This document shows positions 11,659 through 21,735 of a DNA stretch of 64,000 nt, piece by piece. The DNA is from Hippopus hippopus (lineage: Eukaryota > Mollusca > Bivalvia > Cardiida > Cardiidae). The translations under genes were made by a program, and so were the position numbers. The notes under the pieces were generated by a model, which ran no database searches, was not told the origin of the DNA, and was given only the letters and a program-made list of their open reading frames with translations. The stretch covers positions 30,217,627-30,281,626 of the forward strand of contig OX328097.1 of the NCBI GenBank assembly GCA_946811185.2, in the 5' to 3' direction. The first letter of the stretch is position 1, and every line of letters begins with the position of its first letter.

Positions 11659-11728
11659 ATGGTAAATAGTTTAGGTACATTGCTACTGGAAGCCGCTTTC
11701 TAGCGGCTTCCAATATTTATTTACCATG
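11659..11728. repeat. nested 70 bp palindrome
   Basis: The outer arms are CATGGTAAATA and TATTTACCATG. An inner perfect stem, GGAAGCCGCT (11688-11697) with AGCGGCTTCC (11702-11711), encloses a TTCT loop. It is a strong hairpin on either strand. It lacks the sequence of a histone mRNA 3' stem-loop and may be a very small palindromic insertion. Confidence 0.6.
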
Positions 11729-12746
11729 CCTTTTCCGAATAGCATAATATGGTTGAATGTAAAATCGCCTTTCACTTGGTAGGCATATAAATTTTTTTAC
11801 ATGAAAATAGATTTCCCTCTGAAAAATATTTGTGACTGAAGAAAATAGCCTGATCCATACTTACTAGGGACAGTCCAGAACTAGAGGTACTGATGCTCTA
11901 AATAAAATATTTGTTCGAATTTTGTTCTAAAATTTGGCACAATTCAAGTTTCAAATCTATTTGAAATGATGTAGAAAAATCCATGTCGTCTTTTGATAAC
12001 ATCACTACTTAACGGGTGTCCATAGCAACCGATGTAAGGTTAGGCGGGGCAGGTATAAATTTATTTTGCTTTTTTTTTTTTCATATTCAATACGGGTTTT
12101 CTAACCTTTCTAACGCAACATTTTTGTCGCGACGTTGTGGATGTCAATGTGGACGTCATATCAATCAATGGTTGAAATTTCAACCATAGCCAACTTTCAC
12201 GGACATGCCTTATAAGCAGTCTCGCATATCAACAAATCGATGAAAATAATCGATATCATACGTAAAGGTTCGGGAGTTTCCGGAGTTCGGCGAACTTAAA
12301 CCGTGTATAGTAGTAGTCGATATTCGATAGCCCGCAGCGATAAAAGATAAGAGAAACGTAACATTACGTAACAGTAGCTAGCTTCAAATTTACAAACCTT
12401 GCCTAGACTGTATGTCTGTCTTGGCGTTTATTTTTTTCGGATTTCCACCTAAAACCTTTGTCTGCTACAGTACAGTGTAGCTCTTGAAGATTAGTATCAG
12501 ACTGCACAGAATGCGCACCCTTATTAGACTCAACAGAATATTGGATTTACACCGCCAGATAAAGCGAGATTTTTCTTGAGAAAAGAACATTGAAATTTCA
12601 GCTTTATTTGTCGGTTTGTAATTCATTTATCCTCAGTTTAAGGGTTAAGTTTGGATTCTCTGAAACATTAATTGATCCCTGCTGCTCGGTCCTTAAACTG
12701 CTCTGTGCGACTAATTGCACTTTTTGCTGACAATGTAGACCAGAAC

Positions 12747-12975
12747 TTAACTCTTTACCAAACAACATAATTTTAGACTGGTCCAAATTGGAAGCATTTG
12801 CAGACGACAAAATTTAAATGACTCAAAAATTGAAATTTGTTTCTGGAAGGGAAGAAAACATTGTGGGAAAAGGGGAAAATGCTGGTTTCCAGCATTTTCT
12901 CCTTTTCCTAAAATGTTTTCAGAAGACTTCTTTCTCAGGGTAGTGAAAACCAGGGATTGTCTGGGAAAGGGTTAA
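12747..12975 (+). mobile_element. MITE-A copy with paralogous empty site
   Basis: This is the reference copy of the family. It begins TTAACTCTTTACCAAACAAC and ends GGGAAAGGGTTAA, with TTAA at 12747-12750 and 12972-12975. The centre is a palindrome: GAAAACATTGTGGGAAAAGG, then GGAAAATGCTGG, mirrored by CCAGCATTTTCTCCTTTTCC. In BIG copy B the same DNA reads CCAGAACTTAATAAACTGCAC with a single TTAA at 32653-32656. The insertion and its TTAA duplication are therefore directly visible. TTAA plus CCC(T) ends suggests a piggyBac-type MITE. Confidence 0.9.
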
Positions 12976-13199
12976 TAAACTGCACAAAAAAGTTGTCTGA
13001 TCTTGCAATCTAATCCGTTCAAATGCACTTTTGCTGACATTGTAGGTTTATAACAGGCTGTACAAAACAAGCTCTCTGATCTTGGACCAAATCGATTCTA
13101 TACGTCGAAAAGTATTTTGGTTAAAAAAAAAATCCTTGATATTGCAAAATCAACAATTTGCCGAATTCAGCAGAAATATCGGCGTTTTGAAAGTACCGG

Positions 13200-13417
13200 T
13201 TTAACACTAAAGTTATACTCTCCCGACTCTAACCGACCTGAAAGAAAAAATCTTTTGAAAACTTTGTTGGAAAGGGAGAAAATTTTCTCCTGTTCCTACA
13301 ATGTTTTCCACCTTTTCAGAGACGGACATTATCATTTGAGTTGCGTTTACTTTGTTGTCTGCAAAAGTTTTTAATTTGGTGGTGTCCAAAATTTCGTCAT
13401 ATGGTAACGGGTTTAAG
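13200..13417 (-). mobile_element. MITE-A copy (reversed, diverged)
   Basis: TTAACACTAAAG opens it. GAAAACTTTGTTGGAAAGGG with TCCTGTTCCTACAATGTTTT forms the core, and TGTTGTCTGCAAAAG and ATGGTAACGGGTTTAA close it. Confidence 0.6.
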
Positions 13418-13450
13418 TATTGACGAGAAAATTTGCTTTATTTGGCAGTT

Positions 13451-13720
13451 ACATACCAATCCTATGGTTTTACGACCCTGAGAAAGAAAGCTTTCGAAAA
13501 CACACGGAAAGGAGAATAAACTTGTGATGGGCAATTTCTCATTTTCCCCAGGGATCGTATATAACATGTTATCTACGATCCCTGTTTTCCCACAATGTTT
13601 TCTACCCTTTCAAAAGCAAGTTTCATTAGGCCTATGTGCCGCATTTGTCGTCTGCAAGTGCTTTCAACTTAAAAAAAAAACGCTAGTATATTTTGTCGTT
13701 TAGTAAATAGGTAATGGTTA
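13451..13720 (-). mobile_element. MITE-A copy (reversed) carrying a nested palindrome
   Basis: ATACCAATCCTATGGTTTTA and CGACCCTGAGAAAGAAAGC mark the left part; TTGTCGTCTGCAAGTGC and TTTTGTCGTTTAGTAAATAG mark the right. The core is interrupted by the 36 bp palindrome at 13549-13584. Confidence 0.65.
13549..13584. mobile_element. 36 bp palindromic insertion with 7 bp duplication
   Basis: CAGGGATCGTATATAACATG folds onto GTTATCTACGATCCCTG. TTTTCCC stands on both sides (13542-13548 and 13585-13591). The MITE-A core that hosts it normally has a single TTTTCCC there, so this is a real insertion. Confidence 0.75.
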
Positions 13721-14140
13721 TATCTTGATTGGGTTATTGTCTTTTGTGTGTGTGGTTTGATGGTTTTGATTTGTGTAATTTCCACTTCCTACGATGAAAA
13801 AAAAAAAGTTGGGAAGGCAGAGAAATAAAACTCATTTACAGTACATAAAATAATTTCAACTACTGCTCAGAACCATTAGAGTAAATGTACATGGTTTTAT
13901 GCACACGAAAAGTTATAGATTCAGCATAATAGAGAAAGCGTCCATTTAAAGTTGGTTTTGATCGAACAAAAAGGACAAAATGGTCTGTTCCGAATACTCC
14001 ATGGAGTGTGTGGCGCCGATTTCTATTTGGTAACGCTTTTGCCTTTTCTTACAATCTCTACTACTATCAATAGTTTTATTAAAATGTTTTCATTTTGAGC
14101 GAGTCTAAAAGCTGCATACTTCGTTTTTCGGAACAACTTA

Positions 14141-14214
14141 GGTCTATCTATGCACTAAACTGTATCTTTATACATAGGTCTATCTATGCACTAAACTATA
14201 TCTTTATACATAAA
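14141..14214 (+). repeat. 36-37 bp tandem duplication
   Basis: GTCTATCTATGCACTAAACT followed by ATCTTTATACATA occurs twice in a row. BIG copy B has one unit near 33461-33500, so the doubling is specific to copy A. Confidence 0.8.
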
Positions 14215-14735
14215 AGTGGGTCCAAACCATTATTATCGCACAAGTTTAAAAATACTGCCTGTGCGTTATATATGCTTAATATTCCTTTCATTGCATCCGA
14301 AATGGTGAAAAAATGTGCTCGAGACGCAACAGAAAGATATGAAAAAGTTCATGTTGAAAACATCATAACAGATCAGCACTTGTGAACTGATCCGAGGCGA
14401 CACTCTAGCGCCGCCTACAGGCATGATAAAGATAAAAAAGTATTTCTTCCTCCAAAAAAGTTATGTATGACGCAGAGAGTGTCATTTCAACTTATCATCT
14501 GTAGATTTCACCAGCAAGCTGTATCAAAACCGGTTTCAAACCAAGATAGATCAGTCGTAATACATGTACTAGGTTGATTAAACGCAATCTCTTGAAACTA
14601 ATAAATAATGATTATGCAGCAGCTAACTTTTTAAGTCACTGGTAAAGGAGAAGTAGCTTGTATTATTCCCTTTTCCGTCTACATGCATAGTCTGTCACTC
14701 TTTTAGCGGTTATCCTTTTTGCAGGTTGTGTCGTT

Positions 14736-14964
14736 TTAACTCATTACCAAACGACAAAATTTTTGGCTTGTCCAAATCGAAAGCATTTGCAGACGACAAA
14801 ATAAAAGTGACTGAAAATTTGAAATTTGTTTTGTGAAGGGTAGAAAACATTGTGGGAAAAGGAGAAAATACTGGTTACCAGAATTGTCTCCTTTTCCCAC
14901 AATGTTTTCTAAAGGCTTCTTTCTCAGGGTCGTCAAAAGTAGGGATTGTGTGGTAATGGGTTAA
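14736..14964 (+). mobile_element. MITE-A copy with a second empty site
   Basis: TTAACTCATTACCAAACGAC starts it and TGGTAATGGGTTAA ends it. The inverted paralogue at 17.78-17.96 kb reads ATATTTAAAACGACGCAACC with only one TTAA (17931-17934), so the site is empty there. Confidence 0.85.
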
Positions 14965-15168
14965 ATATGGAAGAATTTGTCCCTCACTGTTTAGGCGAAT
15001 TCTTTTCAGTGAACACTTAAAATGTTAAAATTGTTAAAAGGGGAACATTTGAAAGAAGGGAGAAACTGTTTGATTGATGTAAGAAAAAAGAGTTGTTTGG
15101 AAAAGTTGGAGATCAACTGCATGGTTGTCATAAGTCGTATTTGTACAATAATAAGTAAAATTTGTTAC

Positions 15169-15375
15169 TTAACCCTTTACCAAACGACAAAATTTTGTAC
15201 TTGTCCTAATTTAGATTATTTTCGTGACTAAAACGACGAAATTTGTCTTTAAAAGGATAAAAAACATTTCGAGAAAAGGATTAAATGCAGGTTACCAGCA
15301 TTTTCACCTTTTCTCACAATGTTTTCAAAAGCCCTCTACCTCAGGATCGTTTAATCTCGGGACTTTGTGGTAAAT
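15169..15375 (+). mobile_element. MITE-A copy, 3' end eroded
   Basis: It opens TTAACCCTTTACCAAACGAC. The core AAAGGATTAAATGCAGGTTA is mirrored by ACCAGCATTTTCACCTTTTC. It ends at GTGGTAAAT without the closing TTAA. Confidence 0.75.
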
Positions 15376-15678
15376 GATAATTATGCAGCAGCTTAATCTT
15401 AAAGTCACCGGTAAAGAAGAATTCGCTTTTTCTACCCTTTTTCCCGCTGCATTCATAATCTGTGTCAATTTTAATATATTAGAGCTAGTATTGTCATTCT
15501 TTTTACGGTTAATACCCATTGCACGAGAAACTGATCGAGTGACGTAGAAATTATTATTTGAAAAGTAGAAGATAACTTGTAAAAAGTTAATGTGCCTGTT
15601 TCCATATTTTATCCTAAACAATCAACAGCAGGGTCGTTAGATGCGGCATTTGTACAGTCACAGGTTAAGTTTTTTATT

Positions 15679-15862
15679 TGAATCTTTACCAAAAGACAAA
15701 TTTTCAGACTTGTTCAAATTGAAGTAATTTTCTTAAGACAAATAAAACATGACTGAAACGATGAAATTTATCTTTTAAAGAGTTAAAAACATTGCAAGAA
15801 AAGGAGAAAATGTTAGTAACCAGCGTTTAAACCTTTTTCTTCAATGTTCTCAAAGGCTTTCT
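15679..15862 (+). mobile_element. MITE-A copy, 5' and 3' eroded
   Basis: AATCTTTACCAAAAGACAAA, GACTTGTTCAAATTGAAG and AGAAAAGGAGAAAATGTTAG identify it. Its paralogue in BIG copy B lies at 38045-38238. Confidence 0.65.
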
Positions 15863-16950
15863 ATAAGATGTGACAGATCAAAAACCGGTTTGAAAATAGA
15901 AAGGAAACATGAATTTGTGAGCTGTCGCCAGAAAAAAAAAAAACCTTTTGATACGGCATTAATATCTAAAAGTCGAAGAGTGGAAAAAAATTTAGCAAAC
16001 GTTCATTTTCTTATTTCAGATCTTAATCTTAATGATTGTAAAAGGAAATAATCTTATAAGTATCAAATTTTGGTCTTTTATGAGATCTGTAATATATATA
16101 ATAAAATATCTTAGGGATACTGTCATGATCAAACAAGCAGGGTATATATTCCAGTTTATAATCATGTGGATACATGTATGTCATAAACATAGCAGGGGGT
16201 CCGTTTGTCAATATAACATTACGTAACATAGTAAAGATACCCGGGCGGCATATCTAACAGTAAGACTCGGCCGATATCGGGAAATTCCGGCACAATCTGA
16301 ACGTTCACGGAAAAAGAAAAAAATAGGATAGTGGCATTAAAAAAATGTAAAAAGGACCAAAAGTTTATTTTTTTTTAATGATTCAAACTTATACCAATTG
16401 AAAGAGAAATGAATAAGCTTAATGACTCCACTTGAGATAATTTTGACTTTTCAACACAAAGAAAGAAAATTCAACAAATATTTCAGTTTTTGACTTCGGA
16501 AAATGTATTTTTCCTCTTTATTCTATATAAACCATACCTACATTTTTTAAGTTAAAAAAGGACCAAAAGTTTCTTCTACGAAATTTTTAAAACTAAGTTC
16601 ATTTGAAAGAGAATAAATTGAATTTTCTCACCTGACTTGAGATAATTTTCAATTCTGAAAATTGATGAAGTTATAAGCGTTTATTTACCAAGGCCCTTCA
16701 TAATTCTATATAAAAAAATACAGGTAAGATTGGCCGATATCGATTTTTCCATGTCCGCGAAAGTTGGCTATGGTCATTTCCGGTTTTATATAAACACAAC
16801 CAGGGATCGTATATACACAGGGATAGGCAACGCAACTGGAGTTAAGACCAATTATCGATTTTTCACTGACTTACCTGTATGGCGTCCAATAATCCGTTGT
16901 CGTTCCTTGCGAGTTATTATCTTCCGGTCCTTGACCGGTCACATCACAGA

Positions 16951-17125
16951 GAATGCTTTTGAAAACATTGAAGAAAAAGGTTTAAATGCTGGTTAACAAC
17001 ATTTTCTCCTTTTCTCGCAATGTTTTTAATTCTTTAAATGACAAATTCCATCGTTTGAGTCATGTTTTTTTGAAAATGATTTCAAATAGAGCAAGTCTGA
17101 AATTTTGTCTTTTGGTAAAGATTTA
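16951..17125 (-). mobile_element. MITE-A copy (reversed, left end eroded)
   Basis: GCTTTTGAAAACATTGAAGA, AAATGCTGG and ACATTTTCTCCTTTTCTCGC make the core. TTTGTCTTTTGGTAAAGATT closes it. Confidence 0.65.
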
Positions 17126-17504
17126 AATAGCAAATTTAACCTGTTACTGTACAAATACGACTTCTAACGACCCTGCGGTTGATTGTTAAGGATAAAATAT
17201 GGAAACGGGCGCATTAACTTTTTACAAGTTATCTCCTTCTCAAAAAAATACTTTCTACATCACTTAATCAGTTTCTCCTGCAAAGAGTATTAACCGTAAA
17301 AAGAATGACAACACTAGATCTAATAGGTTAAAATTGACATAGACTATGAATATAGTGGAAAAAGGGAGTAAAACAAACAAATATTCCTTTACCAATGACT
17401 AAAAAAAGAGTTAGCTGCTGCATAATTATCATTTACGTGTACACTATTTAAAAATCCCAGAGAAATAGCATGTTCTGAAATTGCTCTGTGGAAAAAGGTA
17501 ATAC

Positions 17505-17717
17505 TTAACCCTGTACCACACAGTCCCGAAATTTAACGATCCTGTTGTAGAAAGCTTTTGAAAACAACTTGTAAAAAGTTGTTGTATTTACTCCTTTTCT
17601 CGCACTGATTTTGATCCATTTAGACAACTTTCTTCGTTTGAGTCAACTTTTATTTGTCTTAAGAAAATATCCTAAATTTAGACAGGTCTAAAATTCTGTC
17701 GTTTGGTGAAGGGTTAA
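17505..17717 (-). mobile_element. MITE-A copy (reversed)
   Basis: TTAACCCTGTACCACACAGT starts it and GTCGTTTGGTGAAGGGTTAA ends it, with TTAA at both edges. The palindromic core is degraded: ACAACTTGTAAAAAGTTGTT replaces the usual centre. Confidence 0.75.
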
Positions 17718-17960
17718 ATGACAAATTCAACCTACAAATTACGACTTCTGACGACCATACAGTTGATCTGTAACTTTTCCAATCAACGGTTTTTTTTTAA
17801 ATCAATCAAACAGTTTCTCCCTTCTTTCAAGTGTTCCCCTTTTAACAACTTTATACATTAATTGTTCATTGGTAAGAAATAGCCTAAACAGTGAGGGGCT
17901 AATTGTTGATTCTTCGATATTTAAAACGACGCAACCTGCATAAAGCAGTACTATTCGCTT

Positions 17961-19930
17961 AATTCCTGGTTATGACCCGATCTAGGATAGAACCAAAGAC
18001 CTGTCACACGGACGTGTCTGTCTGCTTGAACAGCGGTGCTATTGGTATATAAGAAAAGTCTTAGAAATAACACAATTCAATCACTAAATGACAGAGTGTG
18101 TAACAGTTTTCTATAGGGAACGTCATACCTGATCTTATTCTTATCATTTAGAACAGTGCATTGTTTCCCGGACAATATTTGAAGTCTCATTTGAAGTTTC
18201 ATTTTCTGGCTTCAGATCAGTTTTGTTGGTCGACAAGCGTTTTACTAACATTAGGAGGCTTTAGAAATGTTCACAAATCCTGAGGTGAAATAAAGTCTCA
18301 GATTCAACTCGGCAAAATGAATGACATAACGCAGAGTTATGTCCATACTTTTTGATCCGTGTAGATTCCTATCTATAGACTGTATAAGACCTCTAAAGCC
18401 TAACAAAAAAATCTGTGTTTAGGGTTTCGGTCCGAGATGCTGCAGGTAGGGTAAGTAGGGATTTATTATTTTTTTCCAGATTTTTTTTTACATGGACCTT
18501 GTACCGAAATCACACCCGACAGGTTTTTTTTTTTTTCAATCGTAGCGTAAAAAGTTTAGTTTTAGTTTAAACATATTTTATTTGCAAATTCAACTAAAAT
18601 GTACAAGATAATTTACAAATACAGTTCAAAATTTTATGCAGAATGGATAAGAACGAAAGCAATGCTTATAATGTTCTTCTCCAAAAGTTTAGGATCGGCA
18701 ACATTTTCTAGATAGGGTAGGGAAACCCTAAACATAGATTCTTTTTTAGGCCTAATACATGTATAATTTCTGAAAAGCGAACATGTCTTGCAAAAGTGAA
18801 GAGTGAGTGTGTCGTTGCGAGGACGTTATAGGTTCGGGGTTAATTAGTCATAACTTAATTCATAATCTTGTCAGCAAGGCTTTGTGGTCGGTAACATTAT
18901 CTGTTTTTGTCCCATTTAAGGGTTTTGTCAGTTTTAAAAAGGCTTTTATTTCTTATTATATACCTCGTGTTACATACCACATTGCTTTCTGTAGTGAATA
19001 CGTTTCTTTGGTCGACTCGAATAGTATTGGTTTTAATTTTGCAGTTTTGGTTTACTTTTCTCAGCTGGTAAAATAAATGAGACAAAAGGAGAATATGCCC
19101 GTCAAAAAAAAAAATGTTTTTTCCCACACTGCTTTCAAAAGTCGTCTGCCGCAGACAGATCAAAAGTCGACTGTGTTGTGAAAAACGGTTAGTGGCAGTC
19201 GTCGTGGTTTCACGTAGGGTATGTCCTAGTAATGATCAACATGTATATTTCACATATATGCAATATATTTTAGCCATGTTCTGGCAAAAGGGGGGCTTAA
19301 TGCATCTTCGTGGTGCATTATACGGAGCAAGTCATCATATAATTATGAATCCATAATAGCCACTATTTAAAACAACCTGCTTAATCATGAGGTAGAGTTT
19401 TCTTTTGACCAACAGAAAACTGACCAATAGCAAAAAGTTTCGATTCAGGTCAGCCTGCGCGGATTGCTCGATACTTTTTGCTGATGCATTAAGCGCCCTT
19501 TTCACAGAGCATGGCTCATTTCCAAAGGTTTGTATGGACATACAGGTGTATGTTTTCTCTCTCCTCTCTTTCCTCTCCGTCCATCAGTTCCTATTCTTTA
19601 CCTTGCTCGCCCGAATTCTCGCTGTCTCTTCATTTCTTTTTCCCTCTTTTTTTGCCCGGCAATTCTTCCATCCATTTTTCCCACACATCTTGGGCAACAT
19701 AGTTTTGCGCCTTTTCAGACAGTTCAATGTATCATACCTGTGTGAATCTGCTTCTAAACCACAACATATTGAATTGTTTCTCCAAAAATCATTTTAATCT
19801 AAAACCATGTAGAAATTCCGAGATTTTCGATTTTGATAAAAATTTCCTATTATGAGCATTCGTTTCAGGTGGAAGTGCAGGTCTGATCCCCTTCCTCCTT
19901 TTTTTTTTACGTTCAGGGTTGCGATGATAG
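17961..19930. other. non-coding stretch
   Basis: No gene is supported. A weak tRNA-like reverse-strand pattern (GGTTCTATCC B-box-like, near 17977-18045) and an AGTTTTAGTTTAAACATATTTTA segment near 18556 suggest SINE or LINE remnants. The serine- and phenylalanine-rich frames at 19405-19797 are low-complexity CT-rich DNA read in several frames. Confidence 0.45.
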
Positions 19931-19933
19931 CAC

Positions 19934-19977
19934 AAAGAATGGACTTGGGTGTGGCAAAGAATGGACTTGGGTGTGGC
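19934..19977 (+). repeat. 22 bp unit repeated twice
   Basis: AAAGAATGGACTTGGGTGTGGC occurs twice with no change and no spacer. Confidence 0.9.
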
Positions 19978-20245
19978 TTAACTATGATTTGTTGTCAAAA
20001 CATAACTGTTTACAGGTATCAAACCCCCCAAAAAAACTCCATTTATTTTTAATAGACTGGTCCGAACCGAGAATATCCAGAGAATAATGGGCAATCTCTC
20101 GTTGAATGGAATTTCACGTAGTGATTTCTAAAGTTGTCTCCGAACAACTTGTCTGTGTCTCAGTCTGTATGTCTGTCTGTATCTCTCTCTCTCTCTCTCC
20201 TTCTCTGAAAGATAAAGCGTAATTAACATAACCGTCTGACAGATA

Positions 20246-20448
20246 CGATTCATTCCTCTCTCACCACTGACCATTTTTTCGACGATAGCTATGTGGGAAA
20301 GCAGCCAGTGGTTTGGAAAGAATATTGTGCGGAGTACCGGTAAAAGAAAATCCAGGAAAGTATGGATAGGTGCACTGGCCGCCGCGATATAACTGGATTA
20401 AATGTTGAAAACGGCGTTAAACACCATACAATCAATCAATCAATCAAC
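20246..20448 (+). mobile_element. 5'-truncated SINE
   Basis: It starts at GATTCATTCCTCTCTCACC and lacks the tRNA-like head. It then follows the SINE at 57.7 kb through GTGGGAAAGCAGCCAGTGG, GGATAGGTGCACTGGCCGC and GGCGTTAAACACCATACAAT, ending in (ATCA)n. A CT microsatellite lies just upstream at 20182-20202. Confidence 0.8.
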
Positions 20449-21600
20449 CCTGATATCATTAATTTCAACAGATAATAGTTCTAATGTTCACAGAGGTTTA
20501 TTATATATTTTGATGACACATTTTATTGGTATATTCTGAAAACTAACGGTTAACAAATTTTTGGAAGGAACCCTCTGTCTGTCTGTCTCTTTCTCTCACT
20601 CCCTATCTACCTCTCTCTCTCTCTCTCTCTCTCAACAGAAAAGGAATCAGGCAGGAAGCAATGCATAAAACAGAACTGATAATTGATATAAAGAATGGAC
20701 AAATGCAACATTCTGACTCTAGTTTTACAATCCTTGGGAAAAACCTTTGCATTATATCATTAATCTAACTCAGGATGGCAGTTATGTAACTACAGAAAAT
20801 TATAGGGAATCTTTCCACGATACCGTCTATTTAGTATTGTGCAAAATTTCGTTTCTCCGCCCTCGGTCAATATGATTTCCCGCCAAGCTAAATCCCTACT
20901 GATGTTAAACAATTAATGGTTAAGCGTCACCAAAAAAAGGGTACTGACAAGCGTAGATAGTCATCATGCGAGATATGGCATCTGATCAGGGTCTACATGT
21001 TTTGTGGAAGAAATGCTGTAATAATTCTCTATTATAAATTAGGAGAAGGAAAATGATAAACAGCTAACCAGAAAATTCCCATATGACAAAAGGAACCATC
21101 CAATATATTATGATACACGGTATTCAGCTAAATTTGTGCAAAAGCCTTTACTTTCTTTCAGTTACGATCATCTTTTTTCCGCATCTATTAGGGTAATTAA
21201 ATAGGTTAAAACAACCGAATTGTGAATATCGAGATTAAATTGCACGAATCTGCTGGCTGATTTTGATCTAGTTTTTAACAACTACATATTAACTTGCGAT
21301 TGTTTGGAAAAAGGTGAAATCCGGAAATGGCATCTATAAATCGGCCAGTCAAATCTTTGAACTCCATATTGCAGAAAGGTGTTAAGGAGATGGGAGTGCT
21401 AATCAATTTACGTCTTTACTGCGATTCGTTCTGTGTATTTAATCTTTGATATCGACATGGTATTATAGCGGGAAATAGTCAGTAGAGCATGCCAACCCAA
21501 AAATTGTTTACAGAAATCCCCAGATGCAATTTAACTCTTATCCTGCTAAAGTAAATGAAACTTTTAAGCCGATGGTAAAAACCCAAATTTTGCTATTTCA
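20449..21600. other. non-coding stretch with CT repeats
   Basis: CTGT and CT runs lie at 20574-20633. The rest is AT-rich with no gene, element ends or RNA that I can support. Confidence 0.45.
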
Positions 21601-21619
21601 AAGATCTTTTTTATGGAAA

Positions 21620-21735
21620 ACATGCCCTTAACAGACAGTGTAGATCAATGATCAGACTACACGTTCTGTGCTGTCTGATCTTGATGTACACTGCCTGCAA
21701 AAGGTCAGTAAGTCGCGCTTAGCAGCCTAAGGGAT
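21620..21735. repeat. MITE-B hairpin
   Basis: ACAGACAGTGTAGATCAATG and ATCAGACTACACGTTCTGTG fold against CTGTCTGATCTTGATGTACA. This is one of the clearer members of a second dispersed hairpin family (see findings). Its edges read CCCTTAACAG and CCTAAGGG. Confidence 0.6.

Larger units (their letters stand above)
12185..16772. mobile_element. BIG element copy A
   Basis: It starts CATAGCCAACTTTCACGGAC and ends with CGCGAAAGTTGGCTATG. These are about 23 bp terminal inverted repeats, and an ATCGATATC motif lies just inside each end. No transposase-like frame is present. The interior aligns with the first and last parts of 32082-48204, so this is the less interrupted copy of one non-autonomous family. 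It carries its own MITE-A insertions. Direct repeats at the flanks were not found (left ATTTCAAC, right GTCATTTC). Confidence 0.75.
16773..17960 (-). repeat. inverted partial duplicate of 14.6-15.66 kb
   Basis: Read in reverse, segments here follow the DNA around 14.72-15.1 kb (TGCAGGTTGCGTCG, CCTCACTGTTTAGGC, GAAAGAAGGGAGAAACTG) and 15.36-15.66 kb (AATGATAATTATGCAGCAGC, TAGTGTTGTCATTC, TTTCCATATTTTATCC). The order is preserved. It is probably part of another BIG-type copy without recognisable ends. Confidence 0.65.

Noticed and set aside
11688..11711. Histone mRNA 3' stem-loop
   Set aside because: Stem and loop sequence differ from the conserved histone hairpin, and no histone gene is nearby.
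17977..18045. tRNA-like reverse-strand element
   Set aside because: Only a weak B-box-like GGTTCTATCC; the A box could not be placed with confidence.
19405..19797. Hydrophobic 130-codon ORF
   Set aside because: Three overlapping frames are open in the same CT-rich DNA; composition follows the nucleotide bias, with no domain.
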